From contig JASJEI010000168.1 in the NCBI GenBank assembly GCA_030064795.1, positions 1 to 25,274 of the forward strand: a stretch of DNA of 25,274 nt, written 5' to 3'. The stretch comes from Pleurocapsa sp. MO_226.B13 (GTDB lineage Bacteria; Cyanobacteriota; Cyanobacteriia; Cyanobacteriales; Xenococcaceae). Under the pieces are notes generated by a model. That model saw nothing but the letters and a program-made list of their open reading frames with translations. It ran no database searches and was not told the origin of the DNA. Each line of letters opens with the position of its first letter. Position 1 is the first letter of the stretch. The position numbers were made by a program, and so were the translations under genes. Below, one piece after another: positions 7,638 to 17,781 of this stretch.

Positions 7638-8408
7638 ATGACTATAGTTCGCTTATCACAATCCCATTTAAATCTCCTCAGTATTTGCCCTCCAAAATTT
7701 CAGCAAATTTACTTAGATTGTCTCGATACAATTCCCAATCTCCAACAACAAGAAAAGATGAAATGGGGTAGCCAATTTCACCTGCTGATGCAACAGCGAG
7801 AACTCAAACTACCGATCGAATCTCTTCTAACTACTGACTCGGAATTAGATGCTGCTTTCAAGGCTTTAATCAAATCCGCGCCAGAGCTTGGGTTACAAAA
7901 CTCAGATGTTTGGCGCGAAGCAGAACATTATCGTACTCTCAGTTGTGGCAATTTTGTATTAACAGTAATTTATGACTTATTACTGGCTCAAACAGATAGA
8001 GCGACAATTTTAGATTGGAAAACCTATCGTCGTCCACAAAACGCCAACCAACTCGCTGGTAACTGGCAAACTCGTCTCTATCTATATGTACTGAGCGAAA
8101 CTTCTGAATATACTCCCGAACAGATTCAAATGACCTATTGGTTTGTCAGATCCCAGCAACCTCAAAGCGTCGAGATTAAATACAATCAATTACTACACCA
8201 ACAAACCGAACGAGACTTAAATGTTTTACTAACCAAGCTGGAGATGTGGTTGCAAGACTATCAACAAAACCAAAATGACTTTCCCCATCAACCAGATTGC
8301 CAAGCAAAATGCCCCTATCACCAATTTTTCTTCCAGGAAGTCAACGAACAAGAACGGCAACAGGCATTGTGGAGAGCGATCGACGAAATCGAAGAAGTCT
8401 CTATTTAA
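7638..8408 (+). CDS. PD-(D/E)XK nuclease family protein (RecB/Cas4-like)
   Basis: 256 residues. LSQSHLNLLSICPPKF (6-21) and GSQFHLLMQ (44-52, with His48) form the N-terminal RecB/Cas4-like motif. The catalytic core is VIYDLLL (Asp113) and ILDWKT (Asp126 and Lys128), followed by the Q142-x(5)-Y148 motif (QTRLYLY). The C-terminal CQAKCPYHQFF (Cys221, Cys225) with Cys17 recalls the Fe-S cysteines of Cas4/AddB, but only part of the set is visible. Nuclease activity and a DNA-repair or processing role are inferred from the family. No CRISPR array, cas gene or helicase lies nearby, so it stands alone 149 bp upstream of atpD. The ATG has no obvious SD. Confidence 0.75.
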   Translation: MTIVRLSQSHLNLLSICPPKFQQIYLDCLDTIPNLQQQEKMKWGSQFHLLMQQRELKLPIESLLTTDSELDAAFKALIKSAPELGLQNSDVWREAEHYRTLSCGNFVLTVIYDLLLAQTDRATILDWKTYRRPQNANQLAGNWQTRLYLYVLSETSEYTPEQIQMTYWFVRSQQPQSVEIKYNQLLHQQTERDLNVLLTKLEMWLQDYQQNQNDFPHQPDCQAKCPYHQFFFQEVNEQERQQALWRAIDEIEEVSI

Positions 8409-8471
8409 CCTAGCGATCGAACAAAATTGCCCATAGATCGGGAAAGTTTTCAGATGAATCGATAAATGATA

Positions 8472-8521
8472 ATCTTAAAGATGGCAAAATTTTACATTAT
8501 TTTTAAGATTTTACCTGCCAT
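8472..8521. promoter_or_regulatory. Inverted repeats in the atpD leader/promoter region
   Basis: Two nested inverted repeats lie 36-85 bp before the atpD start. ATCTTAAA (8472-8479) pairs with TTTAAGAT (8502-8509). ATGGCA (8481-8486) pairs with TGCCAT (8516-8521). The pairings overlap and would be mutually exclusive in RNA. They may be promoter-proximal operators or alternative leader folds. I could not pin down -10 and -35 boxes. Confidence 0.3.
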
Positions 8522-8553
8522 ATAAAACAGCTAACCACCAAGTAGATATTTAA

Positions 8554-10011
<1,458 letters not shown>

Positions 10012-10123
10012 TCAGATCTGGTGCGATCGGTTATCAGTTATCGATTAGTTCTAATTGATGGTTGGTAACTGTTCGCTAAATACCGCTCGTTAATTAATTG
10101 ATTAATAAATAATAGTTAAACAA

Positions 10124-10534
10124 ATGGCGATAAGCGTAAAAGTAATTACTCCTGACAAAACAGTTTGGGACGATGAGGTAGAAGAAATTATTTTACCTAG
10201 CACTACAGGACAATTAGGTATTCTTACTGGTCATGCACCTCTTTTAACTGCTTTAGAGGTGGGTGTGATGCGCGTTCGTCCCACCAAAGAATGGAAAACC
10301 ATTGCTCTTATGGGTGGCTTTGCCGAGGTAGAAAACGACGAAATTAAAATTTTGGTCAACGGTGCAGAATTAGGAGACAACATCGATAAAGAAACTGCTC
10401 GCAGCGAATACGAACAGGCTCAAACTCGTTTTCAACAGGTAGAAAGCAGCGAAGATCGTCAAGAGAAAATTCAGGCCGAAAGCTCGATGAAAAGAGCTAG
10501 AGCGCGTTTTCAAGCTTCTGGCGGTATGGTTTAA
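10124..10534 (+). CDS. atpC: F0F1 ATP synthase subunit epsilon
   Basis: 136 residues, the normal length. The N-terminal beta-sandwich is clear ([44 protein letters not shown]), with the conserved [20 protein letters not shown] pattern. The C-terminal helical part (residues 88-132) is rich in Glu, Arg and Gln. It links the F1 head to the c-ring rotor and restrains ATP hydrolysis. It is co-oriented with atpD 112 bp upstream (atpE in older cyanobacterial naming). A terminator-like hairpin lies about 115 bp downstream. Confidence 0.98.
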   Translation: MAISVKVITPDKTVWDDEVEEIILPSTTGQLGILTGHAPLLTALEVGVMRVRPTKEWKTIALMGGFAEVENDEIKILVNGAELGDNIDKETARSEYEQAQTRFQQVESSEDRQEKIQAESSMKRARARFQASGGMV

Positions 10535-10649
10535 ATTCAGGATCGAGGATGAAGGAAGAAGGACTAAGGAGTAATCTGAAATTGATTTGATTACTGCTCC
10601 ATTGCGGGTAATTTAGAGTTAATTCTTGTCAAAAGTGCATTTATTACAA

Positions 10650-10682
10650 AGGGCAGAATCAAACATAACGTTTTTCTGCCCT
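10650..10682 (+). terminator. Likely rho-independent terminator of the atpD-atpC unit
   Basis: AGGGCAGAA (10650-10658) pairs perfectly with TTCTGCCCT (10674-10682) around a 15-nt loop. A T-rich stretch (AGTATTTTGC) follows. The position after atpC and before the oppositely oriented ycf65 fits. The loop is large and the T-tract is short, so it may be a weak terminator or a processing hairpin. Confidence 0.55.
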
Positions 10683-10797
10683 AGTATTTTGCTTATATTA
10701 GCTCTAATTATCGAGCGATCGCGAGGAAGTATTGACGCAAAATGCCTTCAGTTACGAGCGGTTTAGATATCTGTCTTTAAAAGAGCGATAATTAAAT

Positions 10798-11106
10798 TTA
10801 GTTGGTTCCAGTAAACTCGATGTGGGGGAACTTGGTTTGCGCCTGGGTCATTGGGGTGGTTTTGCCTCTTTCTGTCCAGAAATTGATGACTTCTGTAGCT
10901 TGGTTGAGGATTTCAATGCTTTCTGCTTCTTCGATCCAATGCTTGGATTCTAGTTCGTCTTTTAGCTGTTGCCAAGCATCGTTACGGGGCCAAAAGTAAT
11001 ATGCTGTTAAAGGACTCGTACCTTTTCCGACTATCTGGTCTACGGCGATCGCCACATTTTTATCTAACCACAGAACTTTTAATTTAAATCTTGACTCTGA
11101 CTCCAA
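10798..11106 (-). CDS. ycf65: 30S ribosomal protein PSRP-3 / Ycf65 (cS23)
   Basis: 102 residues matching plastid/cyanobacterial ribosomal protein 3. The invariant block [16 protein letters not shown] is at 9-24, followed by [20 protein letters not shown], and [20 protein letters not shown] near the end. It is a small-subunit ribosomal protein found in cyanobacteria and plastids. The start is a TTG (11104-11106), with GGAGG (11116-11112) 5 nt upstream. No in-frame ATG lies between this and the conserved block, so the SD decides the start. It is divergent from the HAD hydrolase gene. Confidence 0.93.
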   Translation of the reverse strand: MESESRFKLKVLWLDKNVAIAVDQIVGKGTSPLTAYYFWPRNDAWQQLKDELESKHWIEEAESIEILNQATEVINFWTERGKTTPMTQAQTKFPHIEFTGTN

Positions 11107-11178
11107 TTAAGCCTCCAATAATTATTAAAAAAAATATTTAACATAGTTAACCAGTATTAATTATACAAGAAATTGACC

Positions 11179-11988
11179 ATGAACCAAGCGCGATTACAAG
11201 CAATTATTATTTTCGATATTGACGGGGTAATCAGAGATGTAGGTAATTCTTATCGTAGGGCGATCGCCGATACCGTAGAAGAGTTTACTGGTGGTGCTTG
11301 GCGACCGAAGATGGAAGATCTCGATAACCTTAAATCAGAAGGCGTTTGGAATAACGATTGGGAAGCATCGCAGGAATTAGTTTATCGTTATTTTGAAGCG
11401 ATGGATCAAACCCGCGAGGAAGTAAATTTAAATTACGATCGCATCGTCGAATTTTTTCAAGAACGCTATCGTGGCAAACATCCCGAACTTTTTGACGGTT
11501 ATATTGCCAACGAACCTTTGCTAGTATCTTCTCGTTACTTTAAACAATTAAACGATAACCAGATCGGTTACGGCTTTTTTAGCGGTGCAACCAGAGGTTC
11601 GGCAGAATTTATTCTCAAGCAACGTCTCAAGCTAGATAATCCCATTTTAGTAGCCATGGAAGATGCTCCTAGCAAACCCGATCCGACAGGAATGTTCGCT
11701 GCTATTGCTCAGCTAGAAACTACTTTCAATAACGTCCCTGCTTTTTACCTCGGAGATACTGTAGCAGATATGTACACAGTTGTTAGGGCAAAAGAAATTA
11801 AACCAGAACGAAATTGGATTGGTGTTGGCATTCTTCCTCCCCACGTTCAAATCTCTGAAGCCAGACAAGCAGACTATGCTCAAAAACTAATTGAGGCTGG
11901 TGCAGAAATTGTTTTGAGTAATGTGGAAAAACTAGACTTGGTTACGATTACAGAACTGATGAATCGATCTAAGACTAGACAAATCTAA
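11179..11988 (+). CDS. HAD-type hydrolase (subfamily IA, TIGR01548-like)
   Basis: 269 residues from the ATG at 11179; a TTG two codons upstream (11173) is a possible but weaker start. Motif I is FDIDGVIRD, with nucleophile Asp13 and general acid Asp15. The helical cap follows (YRRAIADTVEEFTGG, EGVWNNDWEAS). Motif II is FFSGATRGS, motif III includes EDAPSKPDP, and motif IV is LGDTVADM. The pattern fits the cyanobacterial HAD-SF-IA-hyp1 family, a likely phosphatase of unknown substrate. Family members in other organisms are linked to histidine biosynthesis proteins, but nothing here confirms that. It starts 72 bp from ycf65 on the opposite strand, so the two share a promoter region. Confidence 0.85.
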   Translation: MNQARLQAIIIFDIDGVIRDVGNSYRRAIADTVEEFTGGAWRPKMEDLDNLKSEGVWNNDWEASQELVYRYFEAMDQTREEVNLNYDRIVEFFQERYRGKHPELFDGYIANEPLLVSSRYFKQLNDNQIGYGFFSGATRGSAEFILKQRLKLDNPILVAMEDAPSKPDPTGMFAAIAQLETTFNNVPAFYLGDTVADMYTVVRAKEIKPERNWIGVGILPPHVQISEARQADYAQKLIEAGAEIVLSNVEKLDLVTITELMNRSKTRQI

Positions 11989-12008
11989 ATCCATTGAAAT
12001 TCGATCGT

Positions 12009-13109
12009 CTAAAATAAGCTTTGATTTGCTCGATTTATTCCAATCAGCCATTTCGTCATCGATTGTCTGGCCTGATGATAATAGAAAGAATCTTTAGGTA
12101 CTAAAGCTGCTGCTGCAATTGCTCGTTGAAAATCTCCTTGACTAGCGCGATAATCGGCAATAAGGTAGATTTGCTGACTCCATTGCTCGATTAAACTTTG
12201 GGCTTCTTGATATACTAAAACTCCTGGAGGTATTTGCTTTAAAATCCCAATTGCTTGAATGTAAGACGAAGCTTGGCTGGGATTAATTAACATTTTGGCT
12301 TCTGCTAAGTGATTTTGGTAACTTTTTTGTCTTCGCGCTTGTAATTGCCAATCTTCGACTGCTTCTGCTGCTTGTTGAGCGACAAACTCAACCGAGCTTT
12401 CATCTTGGGGAACGAGTCGAGCAGCAGCGATCGCTCCAGCCCAGTCTTCTCGATTTGCCCTCCCTTGAGCAATGTCTAAAATCACCTCACTCCAACGAAG
12501 AATATCCTCTTGTGCCTGGGGATAAAAAGGAGAATCTGGTTTGATTGATTTAGTTTGTCTAATTGCCCGATTAAAAGCCGAAGCTTGATTATGATGTAAA
12601 TGAATTCTGCCACTATCAGGAATACTCGTAGCTTCGGAAGAATCTAATTCGATGTAGATTTTAGCTCTCTCTAACAAATTGCGAGCTTCAGAAGAAGTCT
12701 GAAATAAAATGGGCAACATTAAAATTACACTCCCCACCAATAGCAACAAATGCCACCAAAATCGAGGGCTTAACGGAGAGTTGCCAGATTTAGGTTGAGT
12801 CGTCACCCTAGTTGGCTGGAGATAGCTGCGCGAACTAAAATTATCAGCTTGAGTAGCTACTGTCTCGACCGAAATCTTGACTGGGTATGGTCGGGAACGA
12901 ACAAAATTGGGAAGTCTAACAGTTTTTTCTGGATTTACAGTTTTAGCTAGAGACGTTGGCGAGGAATTAACCCGATCGATTTTAAAAGATTTGATTTTCC
13001 TGCCAATAGGCGTAGGAGCAATCTTTTTCACTGATTTCTGACTAAGCGAACCAGAAAAGGGAAGAAGTATTTGTCGCTGGATATTCAATGTTGCTCCATA
13101 GTTTTGCAT
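12009..13109 (-). CDS. Single-pass membrane protein with TPR-like helical repeats
   Basis: 366 residues from the ATG at 13107-13109, with GAGAG 8 nt upstream; an in-frame GTG lies five codons earlier. Residues 1-115 are low-complexity, basic and Ser/Pro/Thr-rich. A membrane segment spans about 117-137 (WWHLLLLVGSVILMLPIL). The C-terminal part carries a degenerate repeat: Y-x-x-A-Q-x-x-I-x-x-W-S near 196 and again near 300, each ending in AIAAAxLVP. This resembles TPR-like segments of cyanobacterial membrane proteins associated with kinases. A scaffold or partner role for the neighbouring Ser/Thr kinases is inference from position: it is divergent from the first kinase across 185 bp. No enzyme motif is visible. 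Confidence 0.7.
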   Translation of the reverse strand: MQNYGATLNIQRQILLPFSGSLSQKSVKKIAPTPIGRKIKSFKIDRVNSSPTSLAKTVNPEKTVRLPNFVRSRPYPVKISVETVATQADNFSSRSYLQPTRVTTQPKSGNSPLSPRFWWHLLLLVGSVILMLPILFQTSSEARNLLERAKIYIELDSSEATSIPDSGRIHLHHNQASAFNRAIRQTKSIKPDSPFYPQAQEDILRWSEVILDIAQGRANREDWAGAIAAARLVPQDESSVEFVAQQAAEAVEDWQLQARRQKSYQNHLAEAKMLINPSQASSYIQAIGILKQIPPGVLVYQEAQSLIEQWSQQIYLIADYRASQGDFQRAIAAAALVPKDSFYYHQARQSMTKWLIGINRANQSLF

Positions 13110-13294
13110 AACATTAACTCTCACTTCAGTTTTTCTGGTAATCTAGCTGTGAAGGATTGTACTGTAAAAATTAGTAAACCACAGCAATATATTGTCTATT
13201 TATATTTTTTGCAACAAAATCAAACCAAGCTAACTCTGGCAAGGCGTATTACAATAACTGGCATCGGGGGTGAAATTCTTAAGAAATCAGCTTG

Positions 13295-14755
13295 ATGTCT
13301 GAAAATCTGGCAGGAAAGACACTAAAAGAACATTACTATTTAGAAAAGAAACTAGACAGTGGTGGTTTTGGAACGATCTATTTAGCCAAGGATACTTTGA
13401 GTGCTATTGGCGGGAACTACATTGTCAAACACTTTTCCCCTAGCTATGAGCATGAAGCTCAGTTGGCAACGGCAATGCGGTTGTTTCAACAAGAGTCCAA
13501 TAGCTTGCAAAAATTGGGTAATCATCCGCAAATTCCTCGCATTTATGATTTTTTCGAGCAAGAAAATCACTTTTTTTTGGTTCAAGAACTAATTGAGGGA
13601 CAAAACCTAGAACAAGAATTCGCAGCCAGCGAGCCTTTCACCCAGGCTCAAGCTATCAAATTGTTAACCGATACCTTAGAAGTTCTTAAATTTATCCATC
13701 AAGCTGGATATATCCATCGAGATCTTAAGCCGTCGAATTTAATTAGAAATCGCTTCGATCGTCGTATCTTTGTGATTGATTTTGGTGCAGTCAAAGATAA
13801 AATCGACCCGAAAAATATTGGCAACCAAGGAGAGTTTTCTCTCACAGTAGGTATCCTCAGTCCTGGCTATACTCCAGACGAACAATTACGCGGTAGACCA
13901 GAATTTGAGAGCGATCTCTATGCTTTGGGGATGGTAGTAATTCAGGCTATGACTGGGGAGCATCCTCAGACTTTATTGAGAAATGCCAATTCAGAATTAA
14001 TGTGGCGCGATCGCCTGCCAGCTCATTATCATTACGATCTTGCTTTTTTGGATTTAGTCGATAAAATGGTCGAGCAGAATTGGCAACAACGCTATCGATC
14101 TGCTGCTGCTGTTTTAGAAGATTTGGCTAAAATTAATTCTAGAGAAAATACTGCTTTACCTAGCTCAAAAACTAGCTCGATTCCAGAACAGGAAAGTAAC
14201 CTTCAGTCTCAAACAAATAAAATTAAAGTCTTAGCTACTTTAGGGATTTTAGGCACAGTTATAATTTTTGTTTGGCTATACATAAACAACTTACGTCAAG
14301 AGAAATTTATTACCTACGAAAATGAATATATAAAAGTAGAATATCCCGCCAGTTGGTCGCGAAAAACTAAAAGTAACTTTTTAAATACCAGCGTGGTTTT
14401 TATGTCTCCTAAAGAAGATGAATCAGATCGGTTTCAAGAAAGAGTAGTAGTAATTATCGAAGAATCATCTAGACCTCTATCTCTCAAACAATATAGCGAG
14501 CGAGCAGTAGAACAGATCGAAAATTTATCTAATTTTATTCTTTCTCCTCCTCGACCGACTACCTTGGGACGCAGTGATGGAAAATATATAATTTATCAAG
14601 GAACGGATCGAAATCAAAAAGTTAAACGCCAAGAAGTTTGGACGGTTAATTATCAACAGATATATACAGTTGTATATACTGCAGAACCTAATAAGTTTGA
14701 TAAGTTTTTGCCTCAAGCCAAAAAGATCGTCGAATCATTAGAAATTCTAGAATAA
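13295..14755 (+). CDS. Membrane Ser/Thr protein kinase with C-terminal PsbP/DUF1795-like domain
   Basis: 486 residues from the ATG at 13295 (a TTG directly precedes it). The kinase domain spans 10-280: glycine loop DSGGFGTIYLA (21-31), Lys45 in IVKHF, catalytic loop HRDLKPSN (141-148), DFG (162-164) and an APE-like region TPDEQ. A linker precedes a membrane segment at 310-331. Beyond it, residues 338-486 begin with ITYENEYIKVEYPASWSR, typical of the PsbP/Mog1-like DUF1795 fold. The domain would lie outside the cytoplasm and could be a sensor. The gene is convergent with a second kinase, with a 15-bp gap. Substrates and ligand are unknown. Confidence 0.87.
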   Translation: MSENLAGKTLKEHYYLEKKLDSGGFGTIYLAKDTLSAIGGNYIVKHFSPSYEHEAQLATAMRLFQQESNSLQKLGNHPQIPRIYDFFEQENHFFLVQELIEGQNLEQEFAASEPFTQAQAIKLLTDTLEVLKFIHQAGYIHRDLKPSNLIRNRFDRRIFVIDFGAVKDKIDPKNIGNQGEFSLTVGILSPGYTPDEQLRGRPEFESDLYALGMVVIQAMTGEHPQTLLRNANSELMWRDRLPAHYHYDLAFLDLVDKMVEQNWQQRYRSAAAVLEDLAKINSRENTALPSSKTSSIPEQESNLQSQTNKIKVLATLGILGTVIIFVWLYINNLRQEKFITYENEYIKVEYPASWSRKTKSNFLNTSVVFMSPKEDESDRFQERVVVIIEESSRPLSLKQYSERAVEQIENLSNFILSPPRPTTLGRSDGKYIIYQGTDRNQKVKRQEVWTVNYQQIYTVVYTAEPNKFDKFLPQAKKIVESLEILE

Positions 14756-14770
14756 TTATCGCTAATTATT

Positions 14771-16045
14771 TCAAAGATCTTCTCTAAATCCTTCTCCTTG
14801 TTGTATTCTTTCGGTCGGGTTGCTGGGTTCGGTTGGTAGTTGCCGATCGCTAGGAATGCTGGGTCGATCGTTGGAGTCGGCAGGAAGATCGATTTCAGTT
14901 TCTGAAGAGGACTGTCGCAATAGCAAATAGACACCAATACTAATTATTAAACCTAAAACTACGATTAAACTAACAATTACTTTCTTTGAAGATTGAGCCG
15001 ATTTAGCTGGAGATTGAACTTTAACCTCTGATTGGTTTAATCGGTTGCTAAAGGCGATCGCTTCCTGACTTTCGTTTGCTAGTAAATGGTTAGAGACGGG
15101 TTCGTCTCCCGTCGAGGCTGTAACTGGGCTTGGTTCCGATCCTGATTTAGCAGAAACTCGAACCTCAGTTGTTTCAACTGCATCGGTAGCAAAATACTGA
15201 AAATCCGTCGTTATCGACTGAGGCTTAGTCATATTTGCAGTCGGCAATCTATCCAAAGCTTCTAGAACTTCGGTTGCAGATTGATAACGATCTTTAAAAT
15301 GATAGTGCGTCATCTGGGTCAGAATTTGAGTTAACCCAGAACTCACCTTAGATTCCCAAATAATTTCTCCTTCTTCGTCTTCCTCTAAATCTATGGGTAA
15401 AATACCCGTTAATGCTTGGATCGCCATGATTCCCAAAGCATACAGATCGCTAGTAGGACGAGGTTTTCCCCTGGCTTGTTCTGTCGGCATATAGCCTTGT
15501 GTCCCTACTGCAACAGTCAATTGACCGAGATTAGTTTGTTGTCCTTGTAGTACTTGCTTGACCGTGCCAAAATCTACCAAGACTAACTTGCGATCGCCTT
15601 GGCGACGAATCAGATTATCGGGTTTAATATCGCGGTGAATTACTCCTTGGGCATGGATAAACTGCAAAATATTGAGAACATCTCGTAATAGATCGATTAC
15701 TTGTCTTTCCGACCAAACCTCACCTTGCTCTAATTCTTTTGCCAGGATCTCACCTTTAATATATTGCTGTACTAGATAAAACTTTTCTTCTTCTTCAAAA
15801 TAGGCTAAAAGTGCAGGAATTTGCGCGTGATGTCCTAAAATATGCAATGTAGAGGCTTCTGTCTTAAACAGTCTTCTAGCCACGTCCAAAAACTGCGGAC
15901 TGGAACTTTTAAGATACAGCTGTTTTACCAGACAGATATCTTTGCCTGGTATTTGGGTGTCCTCTGCTAAATAGGTTCTGCCAAATCCACCCTCGGCAAG
16001 ATACTCAATAATTTTATAACGAGAGCCTAAAATCTTTCCCTTCAC
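14771..16045 (-). CDS. Membrane Ser/Thr protein kinase
   Basis: 424 residues from a GTG at 16043-16045. The kinase core spans 8-270: glycine loop AEGGFGRTYLAED (17-29), Lys41 in CLVKQL, catalytic loop HRDIKPDN (137-144), DFG (158-160) and activation region MPTEQARGK. A Ser/Thr/Pro-rich linker (270-354) leads to a membrane segment at 355-376 and a short acidic, Pro/Ser-rich tail with no recognisable sensor domain. It resembles the first kinase in layout (same GGFG and HRD-KP-N framework) but is clearly diverged. No clear SD precedes the GTG, and a 14-bp tandem repeat overlaps the start. Confidence 0.87.
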   Translation of the reverse strand: MKGKILGSRYKIIEYLAEGGFGRTYLAEDTQIPGKDICLVKQLYLKSSSPQFLDVARRLFKTEASTLHILGHHAQIPALLAYFEEEEKFYLVQQYIKGEILAKELEQGEVWSERQVIDLLRDVLNILQFIHAQGVIHRDIKPDNLIRRQGDRKLVLVDFGTVKQVLQGQQTNLGQLTVAVGTQGYMPTEQARGKPRPTSDLYALGIMAIQALTGILPIDLEEDEEGEIIWESKVSSGLTQILTQMTHYHFKDRYQSATEVLEALDRLPTANMTKPQSITTDFQYFATDAVETTEVRVSAKSGSEPSPVTASTGDEPVSNHLLANESQEAIAFSNRLNQSEVKVQSPAKSAQSSKKVIVSLIVVLGLIISIGVYLLLRQSSSETEIDLPADSNDRPSIPSDRQLPTEPSNPTERIQQGEGFREDL

Positions 16046-16069
16046 AGTTGAGTATTCACAGTTGAATAT
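16042..16069. repeat. 14-bp tandem repeat across the kinase start codon
   Basis: TCACAGTTGAGTAT (16042-16055) is followed directly by TCACAGTTGAATAT (16056-16069), with one difference. The unit overlaps the GTG start of the minus-strand kinase, so both copies contain the same start-codon context read in that direction. The repeat is probably slippage-derived. Confidence 0.6.
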
Positions 16070-16327
16070 TGGTTGGAGTTTGATGACAATTAAAGTACAT
16101 TAGTATCTTATATCTTAAACCAACAATTTAAATGATAATTAAATAAGATTAAATAACAACTAAATAATAATACCTTTTTAGGTGGATTATTGGTTTTTCG
16201 GACAGAGCTTTTGTCCGCCCGCTAATTCCAATTCTGGGATTTAAACGGCACAATAAAGAAACAAGTCTCCACTGTTACACAATTTAATGTAAACAGGGCG
16301 ATCGCATTGCATTAGAGGTAAGTTAGA

Positions 16328-17107
16328 TTGGACGAATCATATCAAGACTATATTAACCGAGTAGCTAGGTTAACCCTGCCCAGTGCTTGTTCGATACAAT
16401 TGCAAACTATTCAGCAGTCTCCCAAATTTGTCGATGGCAAACCAGTCGATTTTCCCGGCTATAGTGTAATTACACCACCAGCAAAAGAAGATCGAGCTAA
16501 TCAAGATTTTTATCGTCAAGTAGAGACCATACAACAGCAATTGTCTCAACAACTAGAAGCAAATTTTTTTATTCCCCTGCCAGCCAGCAGTTTTCATTTT
16601 ACCCTGGCAGACTTGATCTGGGACGAAATTTATCGTCAAGTTGTCGCAGCAAATCCTGACTTCGATCGGCAATTACAACAACAAATTACCAGCAGTTTTC
16701 AACAATACCAAGAGTCAATCTCCAGTCAAAAACCTCTGACTTGGCAATTGTGGGGCGCGATCGCCAGACCTAGAGCGATTATGGCTTGTTTGGTGCCAAA
16801 AGACCAAGAAAGTTATGATTCGGTAGTAAAATTGCGTCGTTTCCTCTATCAAAATGCCGGTTTAATCGGCTTGGGGATAGAACAACAGTACGATCTGACG
16901 GCTCATATTACTCTGGGGTATTTCGATCGGATACCGCCTCGGCTAAATCGCGATCGCCTTTGTATTGTGCTGTCTCAAATTAACGATCGTCTGGTAGAAA
17001 GCGAACTGCCAGTATTTACCCTCCAAGAAGTACAATTACGCAAGTTTGAAAATATGATTGAATATCAGCGTCAACCAGATTGGGCAAGGGTACAATTGGG
17101 CGTGTAA
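16328..17107 (+). CDS. DUF1868 domain protein, 2H phosphoesterase-like
   Basis: 259 residues. Two HxT motifs, HFTL (90-93) and HITL (193-196), about 100 residues apart, mark the 2H phosphoesterase fold (LigT/cyclic phosphodiesterase relatives). The N-terminus resembles DUF1868 (FVDGKPVDFPGYSVITPP). Such enzymes act on 2',3'-cyclic or 2'-5' phosphodiester bonds, but the substrate here is unknown. The start is a TTG (16328) with AGAGG about 9 nt upstream. No in-frame ATG lies in the N-terminal region, which supports the TTG. cobH follows 23 bp later and may be co-transcribed. Confidence 0.78.
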   Translation: MDESYQDYINRVARLTLPSACSIQLQTIQQSPKFVDGKPVDFPGYSVITPPAKEDRANQDFYRQVETIQQQLSQQLEANFFIPLPASSFHFTLADLIWDEIYRQVVAANPDFDRQLQQQITSSFQQYQESISSQKPLTWQLWGAIARPRAIMACLVPKDQESYDSVVKLRRFLYQNAGLIGLGIEQQYDLTAHITLGYFDRIPPRLNRDRLCIVLSQINDRLVESELPVFTLQEVQLRKFENMIEYQRQPDWARVQLGV

Positions 17108-17130
17108 GCGGGGTCTAGATTAAAAAATAG

Positions 17131-17736
17131 ATGAACAACCCTTTAAATCATCCGATTGTCGAGCAAAGTTTTGCGATTATCGACCGAGAAGTAGGAGAAC
17201 ATAAATTAGACCCCCAAGAATATGCGATCGCCAGACGGGTAATTCATGCTACTGCCGATTTTGAATATCTAAAACTATTGCGTTTTAGTTCGGGGGCGAT
17301 CGATGCTGGTATTGCTGCAATTAGATCGCAAGTGCCGATTGTGACGGATGTAACTATGGTCAAACAGGGTATTAGCAGCCTGGTGGCAAAAACTTTTAAT
17401 AATCCTGTAATTGCTGCTGTCGAACAGGCAGAAATTGCCGCTCCAGGTAAAACACGCACCGAAACAGGTTTGCTGAGGTGTTGGTCGAAGTACCCCGAAG
17501 CGATTTATGTCATTGGTAACGCGCCTACCGCCCTCCTCGCCCTTTGTCAGCAACTATCAAACTCCTCTACTGTTCCAGGATTAGTTATCGGTGTTCCCGT
17601 TGGTTTTGTCTCTGTAATTGAAGCTAAACAAGCACTGGCAGAATTAAGAGTACCTCAAATTTCAATTGAAGGCAGAAAAGGAGGTTCTCCCGCAGCAGCT
17701 TCTATTCTCAATGCTCTGTTGATTTTGGCATCTTAA
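17131..17736 (+). CDS. cobH: Precorrin-8X methylmutase
   Basis: 201 residues, family length (CobH/CbiC). Conserved stretches are RRVIHATADFEY (36-47, with catalytic His39), FSSGAIDAGIAAI, PIVTDVTMVKQGI, YVIGNAPTALLAL, GVPVGFVSVIEAK and EGRKGGSPAAASILNALL. It moves the C11 methyl group to C12, giving hydrogenobyrinic or cobyrinic acid in cobalamin synthesis. It sits 23 bp after the DUF1868 gene and before a truncated nuclease-fold gene. No other cob genes are visible in the window, so the pathway is dispersed. Confidence 0.95.
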   Translation: MNNPLNHPIVEQSFAIIDREVGEHKLDPQEYAIARRVIHATADFEYLKLLRFSSGAIDAGIAAIRSQVPIVTDVTMVKQGISSLVAKTFNNPVIAAVEQAEIAAPGKTRTETGLLRCWSKYPEAIYVIGNAPTALLALCQQLSNSSTVPGLVIGVPVGFVSVIEAKQALAELRVPQISIEGRKGGSPAAASILNALLILAS

Positions 17737-17781
17737 ATTAATTCATTGAAAAGTTTCACTTCGCAAATTGAGAAAAACCCC

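Noticed and set aside
7638..8408. Possible CRISPR context for the Cas4-like nuclease
   Set aside because: No direct-repeat array and no cas genes anywhere in the window.
13071..13295. 74-codon plus-strand frame upstream of the first kinase
   Set aside because: It overlaps the 5' end of the membrane repeat protein on the opposite strand and lacks coding features; it is a shadow of the divergent promoter region.
16199..16217. CGGACA-N7-TGTCCG hairpin in the spacer before the DUF1868 gene
   Set aside because: The stem is only 6 bp with no T-run on either strand and no gene end on the correct side; too weak to call a terminator.
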